A DNA stretch of 37,216 nt from Terribacillus saccharophilus (GCF_002272075.1 NZ_NPBJ01000024.1:1-37216), one strand, 5' to 3'. Positions 24,512 through 32,801 are shown, numbered from the stretch's first letter. The notes: generated from the sequence alone by a model not told the origin. A program made the numbers and translations.

Positions 24512-26257
24512 TTATCCTCTCAAACTATCAGCCAACTTTGTAAAGATAACTCCCAATGCATGCGCCCCAGCATCCGGATAGCCAAGACTGCGCTCTCCAA
24601 CCGTACCCGCGCGCCCCATCCGTGCAACAATCTCCTTTGTCTTTTCCGCACCAGTCACTGCAGCTTCTGCTCCTTTTTTGAAGGCTGTCTGCACGTTTTC
24701 ACTAGCTGCAGCACTCTGGTTCCAGCTGTCCGCACATGGAGCAAGCGCATCAATCAATGTTTTATCTCCAACCTCGGCTCCACGGCCAAATGATCGTTCC
24801 CCAATATCTTGGATGGCCGAGACGACACGCTGCAGCAGTTCAGCGTATTCTGCTACAGAGAGCTCTTGCTTTCCTTCAGCTGCTTTTCCAGCAGCTCGGA
24901 ATGCACCGCCCCAGATCGGACCTGATGCACCGCCGCAATGCTCCATGATCACCATGGAAGAGGCATCGAGGAAACCAGCTATCGTAAGGTCATCTTGACC
25001 GATTATCTGTTTCCATTCTCGTTTCAACTGACGGAAGCCTTTCGCTACACTATTACCGAAATCACCATCTCCTGCATGTGTGTCCAGCTTGTTGAAGGCT
25101 GATTCATTTTCAATGATAATCTCGCTCATCTTATCCACTAAGTAGATTATATTTTCCAATGAGATAGAGTCCTCTTTTACTTGTGCATATGAGCTATCCG
25201 TTTCTACTTGGTAAGAAACATCCGCATTATCTACTGTTTCTTTGAATTCAGAAAACGCAGGCTGCTCTATAGGTCCGTCAATTTTGAAAGCCGGTGTATT
25301 TGATTGGCTGGATAGCAAAGTACGCAGTTCATCATCAAGTGACATGATTGTTACCGACACACCTGCCATATCAATACTAGTCATATAATTGCCTACGAAT
25401 ATCCGGTTTATCTTGATATTCCGTTCGGCCAGTTCACGATTGACAGATTGATTGAACAGATACAATTCCTGTAATGGTGTGCCGCCAAATCCATTAATCA
25501 GCAAAGCCGCATCTTCCTCAGGCTGTCCTTCCTTCAGCAGATCCTCGACCATCCGTTTGGCTAGTTCGTCGGCTGAAAGAACTTTTTCCCGTCGTATACC
25601 AGGTTCACCATGAATCCCGACTCCATACTCCATCTCATCATCAGCAAGCTTAAAGGTCGGTTCACCTCCTGGTAAGGTACAGGAAGTCAAGGCAACACCA
25701 ATGCTACGCGTCCGTGAAACTGCTTTCTCAGCTACCGCCTTTACCTGCTGTAAGTCACGGCCCGCGGCTGAAGCTGCTCCAGCAACCTTATGTACAAGCA
25801 CGACTCCAGCAACACCGCGTCTTCCGACTGTATACAGACTATCTTCCACAGCGATATCATCATCAACTTTTACATAATCCACTTCCAACCCATCTTCTTT
25901 AGCCAGGTGGGCTGCATTTTTGAAGTTCATAATATCACCGCTGTAATTCTTGATTATAAGCAGCGTCCCTTTCTCTCCTGCTGTTTCCTTGATAGCTTGA
26001 TATACTTGTATTTGCGAAGGAGATGCAAACATATCACCGCATACCGCTGCATCCAGCATACCTTCTCCGACAAAGCCTGCATGGGAAGGCTCGTGCCCGC
26101 TGCCTCCTCCGCTGATCAAGGTGACTTTATCTGTTTGCAGCTGTTTCCGTTTTATCACTTTATACTTCTTCAATAGCTCGAGTTCCGGGTGAGCCAATAC
26201 CAATCCGTGACACATCTCCAGGACAACATCCTCTGGTCGATTAATTATCTTTTTCAT
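24512..26257 (-). CDS. Dihydroxyacetone kinase, ATP-dependent DhaK-DhaL fusion
   Basis: The 581-residue cytoplasmic enzyme phosphorylates dihydroxyacetone (or glyceraldehyde) with ATP. The DhaK domain (1-330) has SGGGSGHEPSHAGFVGEGM for substrate binding, and His216 in GVGIHGEPG forms the hemiaminal with the substrate. The DhaL domain (about 365-581) has LDTHAGDGDFG (Asp392, Asp397, Asp399 for Mg-ATP) and SGPIWGGAFRAAG. The fused K-L layout is that of ATP-dependent, Citrobacter-type kinases rather than the PTS-dependent DhaKLM system, and no DhaM is nearby. Start ATG 26255-26257 after AGAGGAGG. It may handle dihydroxyacetone from the sorbitol-operon aldolase; no cre site was seen upstream. 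Confidence 0.93.
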   Translation of the reverse strand: MKKIINRPEDVVLEMCHGLVLAHPELELLKKYKVIKRKQLQTDKVTLISGGGSGHEPSHAGFVGEGMLDAAVCGDMFASPSQIQVYQAIKETAGEKGTLLIIKNYSGDIMNFKNAAHLAKEDGLEVDYVKVDDDIAVEDSLYTVGRRGVAGVVLVHKVAGAASAAGRDLQQVKAVAEKAVSRTRSIGVALTSCTLPGGEPTFKLADDEMEYGVGIHGEPGIRREKVLSADELAKRMVEDLLKEGQPEEDAALLINGFGGTPLQELYLFNQSVNRELAERNIKINRIFVGNYMTSIDMAGVSVTIMSLDDELRTLLSSQSNTPAFKIDGPIEQPAFSEFKETVDNADVSYQVETDSSYAQVKEDSISLENIIYLVDKMSEIIIENESAFNKLDTHAGDGDFGNSVAKGFRQLKREWKQIIGQDDLTIAGFLDASSMVIMEHCGGASGPIWGGAFRAAGKAAEGKQELSVAEYAELLQRVVSAIQDIGERSFGRGAEVGDKTLIDALAPCADSWNQSAAASENVQTAFKKGAEAAVTGAEKTKEIVARMGRAGTVGERSLGYPDAGAHALGVIFTKLADSLRG

Positions 26258-26338
26258 CGGTTATCCTCCTCTTGTACAAGCAAAAGTGTCTTTCTTCTTC
26301 AAGCTTAACAGAACAAATCAACAATTGCACAAACTAGG

Positions 26339-26367
26339 TTGACAAGTCTGAATACTTTGTTTAAAAT
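26339..26367 (+). promoter_or_regulatory. Sigma-A promoter of the sfnG riboswitch transcript
   Basis: Consensus TTGACA (26339-26344), a 17-nt spacer and TAAAAT (26362-26367). The aptamer starts about 17 nt after the -10, the same geometry as at the promoter at 13928. Confidence 0.85.
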
Positions 26368-26383
26368 CACTAAAAATATAGTT

Positions 26384-26552
26384 TTCTTATCAAGAGAGGC
26401 GGAGGGACTGACCCAGTGAAGCCTCGGCAACCGACTGTTACCAGCACGGTGCCAATTTCAGAAGGATGTTATATCCTGAAGATGAGAAGCGTGAACGGAT
26501 GGTAGTTACATACCCGCAGCCCTTCTCTTATATGGAGAAGGGTTGCTTTTTT
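26384..26552 (+). promoter_or_regulatory. SAM-I (S-box) riboswitch with terminator, controlling sfnG
   Basis: P1 TTCTTATC (26384-26391) pairs with GATGAGAA (26481-26488; one G-U). The core AGAGAGGCGGAGGGACTGACCCA, CGGCAACC and GGTGCCAATTTC follow the S-box consensus closely. The terminator is GCAGCCCTTCTC (26516-26527) with GAGAAGGGTTGC (26535-26546), then six T. GAGAAG of the P1 3' arm can pair with CTTCTC of the terminator arm as antiterminator. High SAM should prevent sfnG expression. Confidence 0.95.
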
Positions 26553-26590
26553 CGTACACGCCTTGATAAGCGAGCTCTGGAGGGCAAAAC

Positions 26591-27673
26591 ATGACGAATG
26601 TAAAATTTGCTTATTGGGTACCAAATGTAAGCGGCGGACTGGTCATCTCCAAGCTGCCACAGAAAACTGATTGGAGTTTCGCAGCGAACAAACGCTACGC
26701 GCAAATCGCCGAGCAGAATGGATTTGAATATGCCCTGCTGCAAACGCGGTTCTTCGCAAGCTATGGTGCAGATAAACAGCTTGAAGCGATAACTCTCGCC
26801 TCTGCACTGGCAAGCGTCACCGAGAAATTAAACTTAATCTCAGCTGTCCACCCAGGACTTTGGCATCCAGGTGTCTACGCCAAAATGCTCGCTACATTGG
26901 ATCATATCAGCGGAGGACGTGCCGCTGTCAATGTCGTCAGTGGCTGGTTTAAACAGGAATTTATCAGCTACGGCGAGCATTGGCTGGATCATGATGAACG
27001 CTACCGCCGTTCCGAGGAATTTATCCGTGTACTTCGGGCATTGTGGGAAGAAGAACAAGCTACCTATCGAGGAGACTTTTACAGACTATCAGATGCTCCT
27101 TTGAAGCCAAAACCAGAAAAGCAGATTCCGATATTCCAAGGCGGAAATTCCGAAGTGGCCCGGGATATGGCAGCTCGTGTGTCCGATTATTATTTCATGA
27201 ATGGCAATTCACTCGAAGGCTTCCAGCAGCAAATACAAGACGTGAAAGCTCGTGCAGCCAAACAAAACCGTGATGTAAAATTCGCTGTCAACGGCTTCGC
27301 CATCGTCCGTGACACCGAAGAAGAAGCCATAACCCTGCTGCGTGATATCGTCAGCCATGCCGATACAGAAGCAGTTGAAGGCTTCCGTGAATCCGTCAAG
27401 GACGCTGGCCAGGCAACCCGCAGCAAGCAAGGCATGTGGTCAGACTCTTCCTATAAGGACCTTGTCCAGTATAACGACGGATTCAAGACCGGTCTAATCG
27501 GTACTGCAGAACAAGTTGCCGAGCAGATCATTCGGCTGAAACAAATTGGTGTTGACCTTGTCCTGACCGGCCACTTCCATTATGAAGAGGATTTGGAGCG
27601 CTTCGGACGTGAGGTGATTCCGCTAGTCCGTGAAAAGGAAGCAGTTTTGACAAATCTGAAACAGCCCATATAA
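26591..27673 (+). CDS. sfnG: Dimethylsulfone monooxygenase SfnG (FMNH2-dependent, LLM class)
   Basis: The 360-residue luciferase-like monooxygenase should cleave dimethylsulfone to methanesulfinate and formaldehyde, using reduced FMN supplied by a separate reductase. It resembles Pseudomonas SfnG along its length: KFAYWVPNVSGGLVISK, GFEYALLQTRF, LDHISGGRAAVNVVSGWFK, HDERYRRSEEFIR, EIFQGG-like PIFQGGNSEVARDMAARVSDYYF and LVQYNDGFKTGLIGT. These exceed the general SsuD likeness and argue against alkanesulfonate monooxygenase. ATG 26591 follows a GGAGGG ribosome site. Control by a SAM riboswitch supports a sulfur-supply role. Neither reductase nor sulfonate transporter is adjacent. Confidence 0.88.
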   Translation: MTNVKFAYWVPNVSGGLVISKLPQKTDWSFAANKRYAQIAEQNGFEYALLQTRFFASYGADKQLEAITLASALASVTEKLNLISAVHPGLWHPGVYAKMLATLDHISGGRAAVNVVSGWFKQEFISYGEHWLDHDERYRRSEEFIRVLRALWEEEQATYRGDFYRLSDAPLKPKPEKQIPIFQGGNSEVARDMAARVSDYYFMNGNSLEGFQQQIQDVKARAAKQNRDVKFAVNGFAIVRDTEEEAITLLRDIVSHADTEAVEGFRESVKDAGQATRSKQGMWSDSSYKDLVQYNDGFKTGLIGTAEQVAEQIIRLKQIGVDLVLTGHFHYEEDLERFGREVIPLVREKEAVLTNLKQPI

Positions 27674-27690
27674 CATGGGCTGTTTGCTTT
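27659..27690 (+). terminator. Terminator overlapping the 3' end of sfnG
   Basis: AAACAGCCCAT (27659-27669) pairs with ATGGGCTGTTT (27675-27685), followed by GCTTTT. The left arm is coding sequence and the sfnG stop TAA lies in the loop. It may also act weakly on the convergent acetyltransferase transcript. Confidence 0.85.
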
Positions 27691-27703
27691 TGTACAAGAG
27701 CAA

Positions 27704-28198
27704 TTACTCTAGATCTTTGACCAAGTTAAACCAAACATTGCCTGCATGTGCAGAAGCTGATTTCCCCTCATTACAATATCCATTTGCTTCATAGAAAGGA
27801 ACTAAATAATCCAAGCACGTCAAGGAGATTCCCTGCCTTTGATGACTCACACAGACTTTTTCCAATTCGTTTAACAGCTCCACTGCGATTCCCTTTCCTC
27901 TGTGATCAGGATGTACTGCTAAACTGAGGATACTTTGAAATCCTGCACTGGAAGGATTAGGTATGGTATGTTCAAATAATTCGTCTGTTATATAACGTTG
28001 ATGTATAACTGGACCAACGACATAGCCGAGAATATTATCCTGCTCATCTTTTGCTACGATAAATGAATCTGCTATAATCTCAATCCGTTCCAGCATTGCC
28101 TCTTCCGTCGCCGCTTCATCGGGTGTGAACCCTGAATCTTCTATATACATCAGCTCTTTTATGTCATTTTGATGTGGGGCTGTGAAATTTATTTTCAT
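27704..28198 (-). CDS. GNAT-family N-acetyltransferase
   Basis: The 164-residue protein has the GNAT order: an N-terminal strand-helix (INFTAPHQNDIKELMYIED), the central strand DNILGYVVGPVI, and motif A LSLAVHPDHRGKGIAVELLNELEKV with the RGKGIA loop for acetyl-CoA pyrophosphate. YLVPFYEANGYC follows, typical of motif B. Start ATG 28196-28198 follows CAGGAGATAGT; the five-codon longer frame includes the ribosome site. The layout is reminiscent of arylalkylamine or ribosomal-protein acetyltransferases, but the acceptor is unknown. Single gene. Confidence 0.87.
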   Translation of the reverse strand: MKINFTAPHQNDIKELMYIEDSGFTPDEAATEEAMLERIEIIADSFIVAKDEQDNILGYVVGPVIHQRYITDELFEHTIPNPSSAGFQSILSLAVHPDHRGKGIAVELLNELEKVCVSHQRQGISLTCLDYLVPFYEANGYCNEGKSASAHAGNVWFNLVKDLE

Positions 28199-28324
28199 AC
28201 TATCTCCTGCCATTCTTAAACGTTAATTACTAAAGTTGAAAAAATAGATTTTCCACACCGAAGTACTCCAACAATGTAACCTTACGACCTTCTCTATCCC
28301 ATTTGTGATATTGCTCAAATACTT

Positions 28325-29029
28325 TCAGGATATATTATCATACTTTTCCTCTACCAAATATCTAATAGTCACTCCGCTCCGCCAGTAGTCATACATAATA
28401 CCTGTTAAATTTCCCTCATATGTACTGCTGCCGAAAGCTTCTAATGAATGGTTTCCATACTTATCTCTGAATAGCTTTATCAGCTTATATTCAATATCGA
28501 AAATATCTTTAAACTCTTGTTTTTCCAACAGATATTTTCTGGATAAATAATCGCACATCCCTTCTTCAAACCAGATGCCATCGCATCTATCATCTTCAAA
28601 GTCATCCAAAAATAAATCCGAATGATGTGTCAATTCATGCCCTGCTATTGCCAATACTTGATTACTGGATATCTGCTCGTAGAAAGCCCTTATTTCAGGA
28701 TAGTCTTGACCTTCTAATTGTTTGAGAAACAGTGTTTTCCACGCAGAGAGCTCAGGTGTCATATAAATGATGTCCTTATTCGTAAAAGCTAGGATCGGCA
28801 ATTCAGAAAAAACGGATGTTGCCAGCTCCGGAGTAGTCCAGATGATTGCTTTTGGCAAGTCTACTAATTTATATTTTGTTTGGAGTACACTCTGGTAAGC
28901 GGAAAGTTTCTCTTTAAATTGCTCTGAAATCATCTGATACTTTTCATTTTCTTCTGCATTCTCTAGAGATAAAATATATTTTATTCTAAAACTCCTTATG
29001 ATATTTGATTTTTCTTTAGATTTTAGCAT
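28325..29029 (-). CDS. Zincin-like metallopeptidase-fold protein of unknown role
   Basis: The 234-residue protein has a clear HExxH at 131-135 (AGHELTHHSD) and, about 20 residues on, GIWFEEGMCDYLS, where Glu156 matches the third zinc ligand of the gluzincin WLNEG-type motif. The N-terminal ~125 residues are charged and helical. No signal peptide or membrane helix is seen, so it is probably cytoplasmic. The start at ATG 29027-29029 lacks a good ribosome site; translation could begin later, for example at Met33. I do not recognise the family beyond the peptidase-MA-like fold. The catalytic residues appear intact, so activity is plausible but unproven. Confidence 0.65.
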   Translation of the reverse strand: MLKSKEKSNIIRSFRIKYILSLENAEENEKYQMISEQFKEKLSAYQSVLQTKYKLVDLPKAIIWTTPELATSVFSELPILAFTNKDIIYMTPELSAWKTLFLKQLEGQDYPEIRAFYEQISSNQVLAIAGHELTHHSDLFLDDFEDDRCDGIWFEEGMCDYLSRKYLLEKQEFKDIFDIEYKLIKLFRDKYGNHSLEAFGSSTYEGNLTGIMYDYWRSGVTIRYLVEEKYDNIS

Positions 29030-29154
29030 AATTATCCAAAAAGCGATTTCATATATTTCAAAAACCTACATTAAAAGTGCCGTTTTGCAATCTAGCTCTA
29101 TGTTAAAATAAGTGAACATGCTTTTCACTCTATCTATAAGGAACGGGAATCGAT

Positions 29155-30357
29155 ATGAATAAAAAAGACATCGCAACTATTCGCAGACAATTTAAAAAAG
29201 GCAATGATAAACTTAAGATCTCTGATATTTTTAACGTATATATCATGAAAGAATCCAGTGACATTTATCATCATGAAAGCATGCCATTCGGTATGCTCGA
29301 TGAGGATCAGCAAGAGCTATTCCTAGGTAACTTCAAAAAAGTACTGGCGGGCCAACCGGATGAAAAGTTATTCGAGCTGAAATTCAAACGGGACGTAGAA
29401 GACAGCAGTCAGTTCATCCTGCATCGCGGCTTACTCACGAATGATGTTGAGGAATGGACAAACGACATGCTTGCGCTTGTTGCTAAAATGCTGGAGGACA
29501 GACAATATGAGCACGATGTGGTCATTTCATTCATTAAGGCAGAATACCTGAAAGCCCAGAAACGTCAGGGTGATGATTCAGAGGAAAGCGCCAATGATAC
29601 GATGTACTCCCACTCCTTCCTGCTGTGCAGCATCAATAAGACACAGGAACCGAAAAAAGAATTGGAATTTGACTATGTGGAAAGAGAATTCAAGTACAAT
29701 GTCACAGTAAACCCTGTTATCAATCTGCAAGCACCGCTATCAGGATTTTTGTTCCCATGCTTCAACGATAGCGCCGCTGATGTAAACCATGTGCTGTACT
29801 CTACATCCAAAGCATACGAGCCAGACACAGCATTTATCGAGGATGTATTGAATGCCGAAGAAATCATGACAGCAAGAGATGATAAAAGTGTCTTTGAAGA
29901 GATAGTCAAAGATATCACTGGTGATCAGCTTAATACCTCTGCCCTTGCAAGTGTGTATGAGGAAATCAATCGCGTAGTAGAAGAAAATGAAGAAGATGAA
30001 GCACCGAAGCTTGATCGACAGGATATCCAACGCGTCCTGACAATGAGTGGCGTAGAAGATGTGACCCCGGAAAAAGTGGAAACCGCTTATCAAAAGGTCA
30101 TCGATGATGAGAAATATGAAATGAAGGCAACCAGTGTATTGCCGAAGTACAATTCCAAATCTATTAAAATCAAAACAAAGGTTGCTAATATCGCAATCAG
30201 TCCAGAGGATCTGCGCTATGTACGGCAAGTTGTCTTCAACAATAAACGCTGTATCATGATTGAAGTCGAGGAAGATACCGTCATTGAAGGATTTAAGATG
30301 GCTGAAGAGGCTTTGGTTAATAAGGTTAATAGAGAAGAAGAAGCTGAACAGTTATAA
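29155..30357 (+). CDS. DUF4317 family protein
   Basis: The 400-residue protein begins MNKKDIATIRRQFKKGNDKLKISDIFNVYI, which I recognise as the start of the DUF4317 family, widespread in Bacillota and of unknown function. It is acidic, lacks signal peptide and membrane segments, and has a glutamate-rich centre (EINRVVEENEEDEAPKL) and a final beta-rich part. It starts at ATG 29155-29157 after GGAACGGG, a moderate ribosome site, and is a single gene closed by a bidirectional terminator. No catalytic motif is visible. Confidence 0.75.
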   Translation: MNKKDIATIRRQFKKGNDKLKISDIFNVYIMKESSDIYHHESMPFGMLDEDQQELFLGNFKKVLAGQPDEKLFELKFKRDVEDSSQFILHRGLLTNDVEEWTNDMLALVAKMLEDRQYEHDVVISFIKAEYLKAQKRQGDDSEESANDTMYSHSFLLCSINKTQEPKKELEFDYVEREFKYNVTVNPVINLQAPLSGFLFPCFNDSAADVNHVLYSTSKAYEPDTAFIEDVLNAEEIMTARDDKSVFEEIVKDITGDQLNTSALASVYEEINRVVEENEEDEAPKLDRQDIQRVLTMSGVEDVTPEKVETAYQKVIDDEKYEMKATSVLPKYNSKSIKIKTKVANIAISPEDLRYVRQVVFNNKRCIMIEVEEDTVIEGFKMAEEALVNKVNREEEAEQL

Positions 30358-30363
30358 AATAAC

Positions 30364-30395
30364 AAGGATGCTGCATCATGCAGCATCCTTATTTG
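30364..30395. terminator. Bidirectional terminator between DUF4317 and nucleotidase genes
   Basis: AAGGATGCTGCAT (30364-30376) and ATGCAGCATCCTT (30378-30390) form a long hairpin, with ATTTG after it on the plus strand and GTTATTTTAT after it on the minus strand. It lies between convergent genes and can serve both. Confidence 0.85.
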
Positions 30396-30401
30396 TATTA
30401 G

Positions 30402-32483
30402 TTAAGCTTTTGCTTTCTTTCTTTTGAAGATAAAAATAACTACACCTGCTGCAAGCAATACTGCTCCTGCCAGCATGTACGTATACATATTTGTGGCCGT
30501 GTTTGGCAGCTTACTTCCACTGTAGGCTGGACTCGTTTTGTCATCAGAAACTTTCACGATGCTTCCGCCTGAGTTGCTGCCATTGCCTTCGTTATTTTGG
30601 CTGCTTGGCGGTGGTGTGCTGTCTTTATCATCTTGATTATTTTTATCTTCGTCTGTCGGATTATTGTCATCTTTCGGATCTTCCTGTGGTTTGTCTCCAG
30701 GGTTCTCTTCTTGATCGTTACCATCATCAGGATCTGGAGTTTCTTCATTCGGATCTGGGGTTACTGGATCTTCCTCATTTGGCTCCTCAACAGGTGGTTC
30801 TATCGGTTCGGGATCTGCTCCTAACAAGTCCGTAATACGACCCTCAATGACTGGATTGACTACACCTTTCAGATCCTCCACCATATAATCACGGAATTGT
30901 TCCCAATCGATCTCGCCTAGATCTTGTACACGACCATCTGCATATGCTTGGGCGAATACTTCATAACCGTCCCCGCCTTTTGCAGTGAAGTTATTCGTTG
31001 TAACGTAGTAAGATTTATCTGGACTAATATCCACATATTCTTCACCAGTTTTCACTTGCATGCTTACAATACGGGAACCTGCTTCCTTCGTGCTGTCATA
31101 AGCAAATTTCATACCGGAAACCTGCAGGAAGCCGCCGCTTTCTTCCGGAGCTAATCGAACACTGTACTCAAGAATCTGCTTGATTTCATCTCCTGTTAGT
31201 TGCACGACTGCCGGGTCATTTCCGAACGGTAATACAGTAATCACTTCACCTACAGTAATCGGCCCCTGATCAATTGCTGCCCGGATTCCGCCACCATTTT
31301 GCATAGCAATCGACACTTCCGGCATTTTTTCCTGTGCTTTTACAAGCATAGCATCCGTAATTAGATTACCTAATTCCGTTTCGTTTGCCCGCACACTTAC
31401 ATTACTGTCGGTAAGTCTTGGGTTGGTAAGCGGTTTTTGCGCTATCGCACCTGTCTCTTGATTGGATACCGCATCAACTTCTGATTTATAATTGCTAAGC
31501 GTGTTAAGTGCTTCTGGATCTGCTTGCTTTTGCGTTACATCAATCAAGTGGCCAGAGGAGCCCGTTACAACACCTTGCTCGTTAAAGTTTACATCCAGCT
31601 CCCCTAGATATTGTGCATACTGATATGCCTGTACAATAACTGTCGGATCTTTTGCGGCACCATTTTCATCCGTCGTAACAACAGTCGGCTCGTTTAACTG
31701 TGTATGAGAATGACCGCCAACAATGACATCAATCCCGTCAACTTGTTCTGCCAGCATTAAATCATTTCCGACTGCCGGGTTGCTGTCATAGCCAAGATGT
31801 GTGATGGCTACGATTTTATCAATGCCCATTTCCTCAAACGATGCAACTGCTCGCTCTGCTTCGGCTTTATAATTAGTAATTTGTGCATCAACAGGACTGG
31901 AAGTCATCAAAGTCTCCTCTGTTGTCAGCCCGAAGATTCCAATCTTCTCTCCGTTTACTTCTTTAACCATTCCATCGTATACAGTGCTATCCTGCGCTTC
32001 TTCTGTAAATGTATTGCTCACTCGGCCGCTCGCGAAAGGATCAGCAGACAAGTCTACGTTTGCAGAAACAAAAGGAAAATTCGCACCTTCGATAAATTTG
32101 GACAGAGAAGCATGACCGTTCTCACTGGAACCAAGATCGAACTCATGATTCCCGAACGTCATTGCATCAATATCCATCATGTTCAAAAGAGCTAAATCCG
32201 CTTGCCCTTGGAATTGGTTGAAATAGAGTGTCCCTGAAAAAACATCACCTGCATTAAATAACAAAGCATCTGGCTTCTGTTCGCGAACTTCTTTTACCGC
32301 TGTCACCATATTCGGCAGCGGCTCCACACGCGCGTGCGTATCGTTCATGTGCATGATTGTCAAAGAAAAATCTTCCCCATTTTCATCAGCTGCATATATA
32401 CTGGTTGGTAAAACAATTGATGATAAAATAGCTATAATGGCAGCACTGCTTAGTGAAAACTTAAAACGCTTCTTACCCTTCAT
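30402..32483 (-). CDS. Cell-wall-anchored 5'-nucleotidase / UDP-sugar hydrolase
   Basis: The 693-residue exported protein begins with a signal peptide (about 1-31, ending SIYAA). It has a calcineurin-type metallophosphatase domain (about 38-290; IMHMNDTHARVEP, GDVFSGT, FGNHEFDLG, ITHLGYDS, VGGHSHTQLNEP) and a 5'-nucleotidase C-terminal domain (about 340-560; NGGGIRAAIDQGPITVGEVITVLPFGND). A ~90-residue linker rich in Pro, Glu and Asp leads to LPNTA at 659-663, a hydrophobic helix and KRKKAKA, a sortase signal. LPxTA/S-type signals recall the class D sortase substrate YhcR of B. subtilis. It would dephosphorylate extracellular nucleotides at the wall for salvage. A GGGGG ribosome site lies 12 nt before the ATG. 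Confidence 0.92.
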   Translation of the reverse strand: MKGKKRFKFSLSSAAIIAILSSIVLPTSIYAADENGEDFSLTIMHMNDTHARVEPLPNMVTAVKEVREQKPDALLFNAGDVFSGTLYFNQFQGQADLALLNMMDIDAMTFGNHEFDLGSSENGHASLSKFIEGANFPFVSANVDLSADPFASGRVSNTFTEEAQDSTVYDGMVKEVNGEKIGIFGLTTEETLMTSSPVDAQITNYKAEAERAVASFEEMGIDKIVAITHLGYDSNPAVGNDLMLAEQVDGIDVIVGGHSHTQLNEPTVVTTDENGAAKDPTVIVQAYQYAQYLGELDVNFNEQGVVTGSSGHLIDVTQKQADPEALNTLSNYKSEVDAVSNQETGAIAQKPLTNPRLTDSNVSVRANETELGNLITDAMLVKAQEKMPEVSIAMQNGGGIRAAIDQGPITVGEVITVLPFGNDPAVVQLTGDEIKQILEYSVRLAPEESGGFLQVSGMKFAYDSTKEAGSRIVSMQVKTGEEYVDISPDKSYYVTTNNFTAKGGDGYEVFAQAYADGRVQDLGEIDWEQFRDYMVEDLKGVVNPVIEGRITDLLGADPEPIEPPVEEPNEEDPVTPDPNEETPDPDDGNDQEENPGDKPQEDPKDDNNPTDEDKNNQDDKDSTPPPSSQNNEGNGSNSGGSIVKVSDDKTSPAYSGSKLPNTATNMYTYMLAGAVLLAAGVVIFIFKRKKAKA

Positions 32484-32801
32484 AAGATTGATACCCCCAA
32501 ATTAATAGTGAATTTCCGACAATGTGTGCACTATTCCAATATGCCAACCTTGTCGACGCTTCTACATAATTGTAGAAGCATACTATTAATTTATCATTAA
32601 AATATTGTGAATAATTATATATTTTCATAAATTATTGTTTTCTTTTTACGGGGATGGGAAATTAAAACTTCTTTATGAGACACTTAATCCTGGATAAGCT
32701 CCCTTACGATTCCATTATATCCACATAAAAAGAGAGCTGGGCACTTTCCATTTCTGGATGGCGCCTAGCTCTGAATCGTCTTGCTAACTTTGTAACGCTA
32801 T
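32484..32801. other. Intergenic region: nucleotidase leader, hairpin and downstream terminator
   Basis: An AT-rich stretch (32580-32650) probably carries the nucleotidase promoter; TTCACA-17-TAATAG on the minus strand is one candidate. A perfect 9-bp hairpin GCTTCTACA-TAAT-TGTAGAAGC (32558-32579) falls in the putative 5' leader and has no T-run on either side, so it looks regulatory or mRNA-stabilising rather than terminating. No gene is seen. Confidence 0.5.
32727..32772 (-). terminator. Terminator of the carbamoylase/membrane-protein operon
   Basis: On the minus strand AGAGCTAGGCGC (32761-32772) pairs with GCGCCTAGCTCT-like sequence at 32733-32744 (two G-U or mismatched positions), with an inner CCAT/ATGG stem, followed by CTCTTTTTATG. 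It follows the stop at 32802 by 29 nt. Confidence 0.8.

Noticed and set aside
24396-26176. Several plus-strand reading frames of 60-130 codons opposite the dihydroxyacetone kinase gene
   Set aside because: They are reverse-frame shadows of an unambiguous 581-codon gene with conserved catalytic motifs.
30491-30835. 114-residue plus-strand frame antisense to the nucleotidase linker
   Set aside because: It arises from the low-complexity Pro/Glu/Asp linker codons read backwards; no start signal.
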